The position numbers were made by a program, and so were the translations under genes. 6,270 nt of DNA. It comes from Clostridiales bacterium. GTDB taxonomy: Bacteria; Bacillota; Clostridia; Lutisporales; Lutisporaceae. Under the pieces are notes generated by a model. That model worked only from the letters and a program-made list of their open reading frames with translations, was not told the origin of the DNA and did no database searches. Of this stretch, positions 5,783 to 6,270 are shown in pieces; positions within the stretch are counted from its first letter, which is position 1; each line of letters begins with the position of its first letter. Location: positions 1 through 6,270 of the forward strand of contig JAAYKT010000205.1 of NCBI GenBank assembly GCA_012522255.1, written 5' to 3'.

Positions 5783-6270
5783 ATGACTGAAAAAAACATT
5801 AAAGGCAAACCGGGTATGCCTTCGTTGATTCTTTTTATTCTGCTATATTTAGCGGCTTTCGCTTTAATATTTTTAGGAGGCACACTTTTAAGCAGAGATA
5901 ATTACATTGGAGCATTACCTTTAGTTTTAGGTATTCTTTGGGTTATAGTAGGTTTTATACCCTTTTTAGGGCTAAAGGTTATAAAACCGCAGGAAGCTTT
6001 AGTCTTAACCCTTTTCGGTAAATATTCCGGCACTTTAAAAGAACCGGGTTTTTACTTTGTCAATCCTTTTTCAGTGGCAGTAAACCCCGCTTCCAAAACA
6101 AAGTTAGGGCAAAGCGGTGATGTAGACAATGATTCCGGATCAAAATTTATCTTTTCTACCAGTGGTAATGTTGTTCAGTCCAATCGTACAAATAAAAAGA
6201 TTTCTCTAAAAGTCATGACGCTAAATAACAGCAAGCAAAAGGTTAACGATGTCCTGGGAAACCCTGTAGA
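5783..6270 (+). CDS. SPFH/band-7 domain membrane protein, 3' end cut off by the window
   Basis: The reading frame is open for 162 codons and continues past the right edge. After a short polar N-terminus there are two hydrophobic segments (about 14-36 and 41-64), then the start of a band-7 (stomatin/prohibitin/flotillin/HflK-C) domain. The hallmark is VIKPQEALVLTLFGKYSGTL followed by EPGFYFVNPF (66-96). The frame continues with KKISLKVMTLNNSKQKVNDV and GNPVE to the edge, which looks like the usual first strands of the domain. Between NPF and KKISL lies a polar stretch of about 40 residues (97-137) that relatives I know do not have. Such proteins form membrane-associated oligomers that organise membrane regions or control proteases; the exact role here is unknown. 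It has its own promoter, so a link to the glycyl radical enzyme is not implied. Confidence 0.88.
   Translation, partial: MTEKNIKGKPGMPSLILFILLYLAAFALIFLGGTLLSRDNYIGALPLVLGILWVIVGFIPFLGLKVIKPQEALVLTLFGKYSGTLKEPGFYFVNPFSVAVNPASKTKLGQSGDVDNDSGSKFIFSTSGNVVQSNRTNKKISLKVMTLNNSKQKVNDVLGNPV

Overview
The window looks like a piece of a low-GC, strictly anaerobic Firmicute chromosome, probably from the Clostridia. The basis is AT-rich DNA, strong GGAGG-type ribosome binding sites, sigma-A-like promoters, and two oxygen-sensitive enzyme systems: a glycyl radical enzyme with its radical-SAM activase, and an Fe-S L-serine dehydratase. No rRNA, tRNA, CRISPR array, transposase or phage gene is visible. Species cannot be named from the sequence.

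Layout. 1-163 is AT-rich non-coding DNA with an imperfect 17-bp repeat. A two-gene unit on the minus strand (2214 down to 164) encodes a gamma-carbonic-anhydrase-like hexapeptide-repeat protein followed, with a 4-base ATGA overlap, by a single-chain Fe-S L-serine ammonia-lyase. A 146-bp divergent intergenic region follows, holding a good plus-strand promoter (TTGAAA-17-TACAAT) and an AT-rich inverted repeat across the predicted start site. A plus-strand two-gene unit (2361-5695) then encodes a 797-residue glycyl radical enzyme (GRE) and its activating enzyme, with stop and start regions almost touching. After an 87-bp gap with its own promoter (TTGACA-17-TATCAT) and an 11-bp phased repeat, a membrane-anchored SPFH/band-7 protein begins and runs off the right edge.

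How the genes work together. The activase uses S-adenosylmethionine to place a stable radical on Gly769 of the GRE. That radical then makes a thiyl radical at Cys438, which attacks the substrate. The GRE has the Gly-Cys-Val-Glu (GCVE) active-site signature found in the dehydratase, C-N/C-S lyase and arylacetate-decarboxylase branches, not the Cys-Cys pair of true pyruvate formate-lyase. Its substrate cannot be assigned. A His/Asp motif that many GCVE-type relatives carry in the substrate pocket appears as Glu/Gly here, there is an extra Cys two residues before the catalytic one, and no small subunit, microcompartment or transporter gene lies in the window. The divergent carbonic-anhydrase-like/serine-dehydratase pair may or may not belong to the same pathway.

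The most interesting item is this orphan GRE-activase pair, a candidate for an uncharacterised radical reaction.
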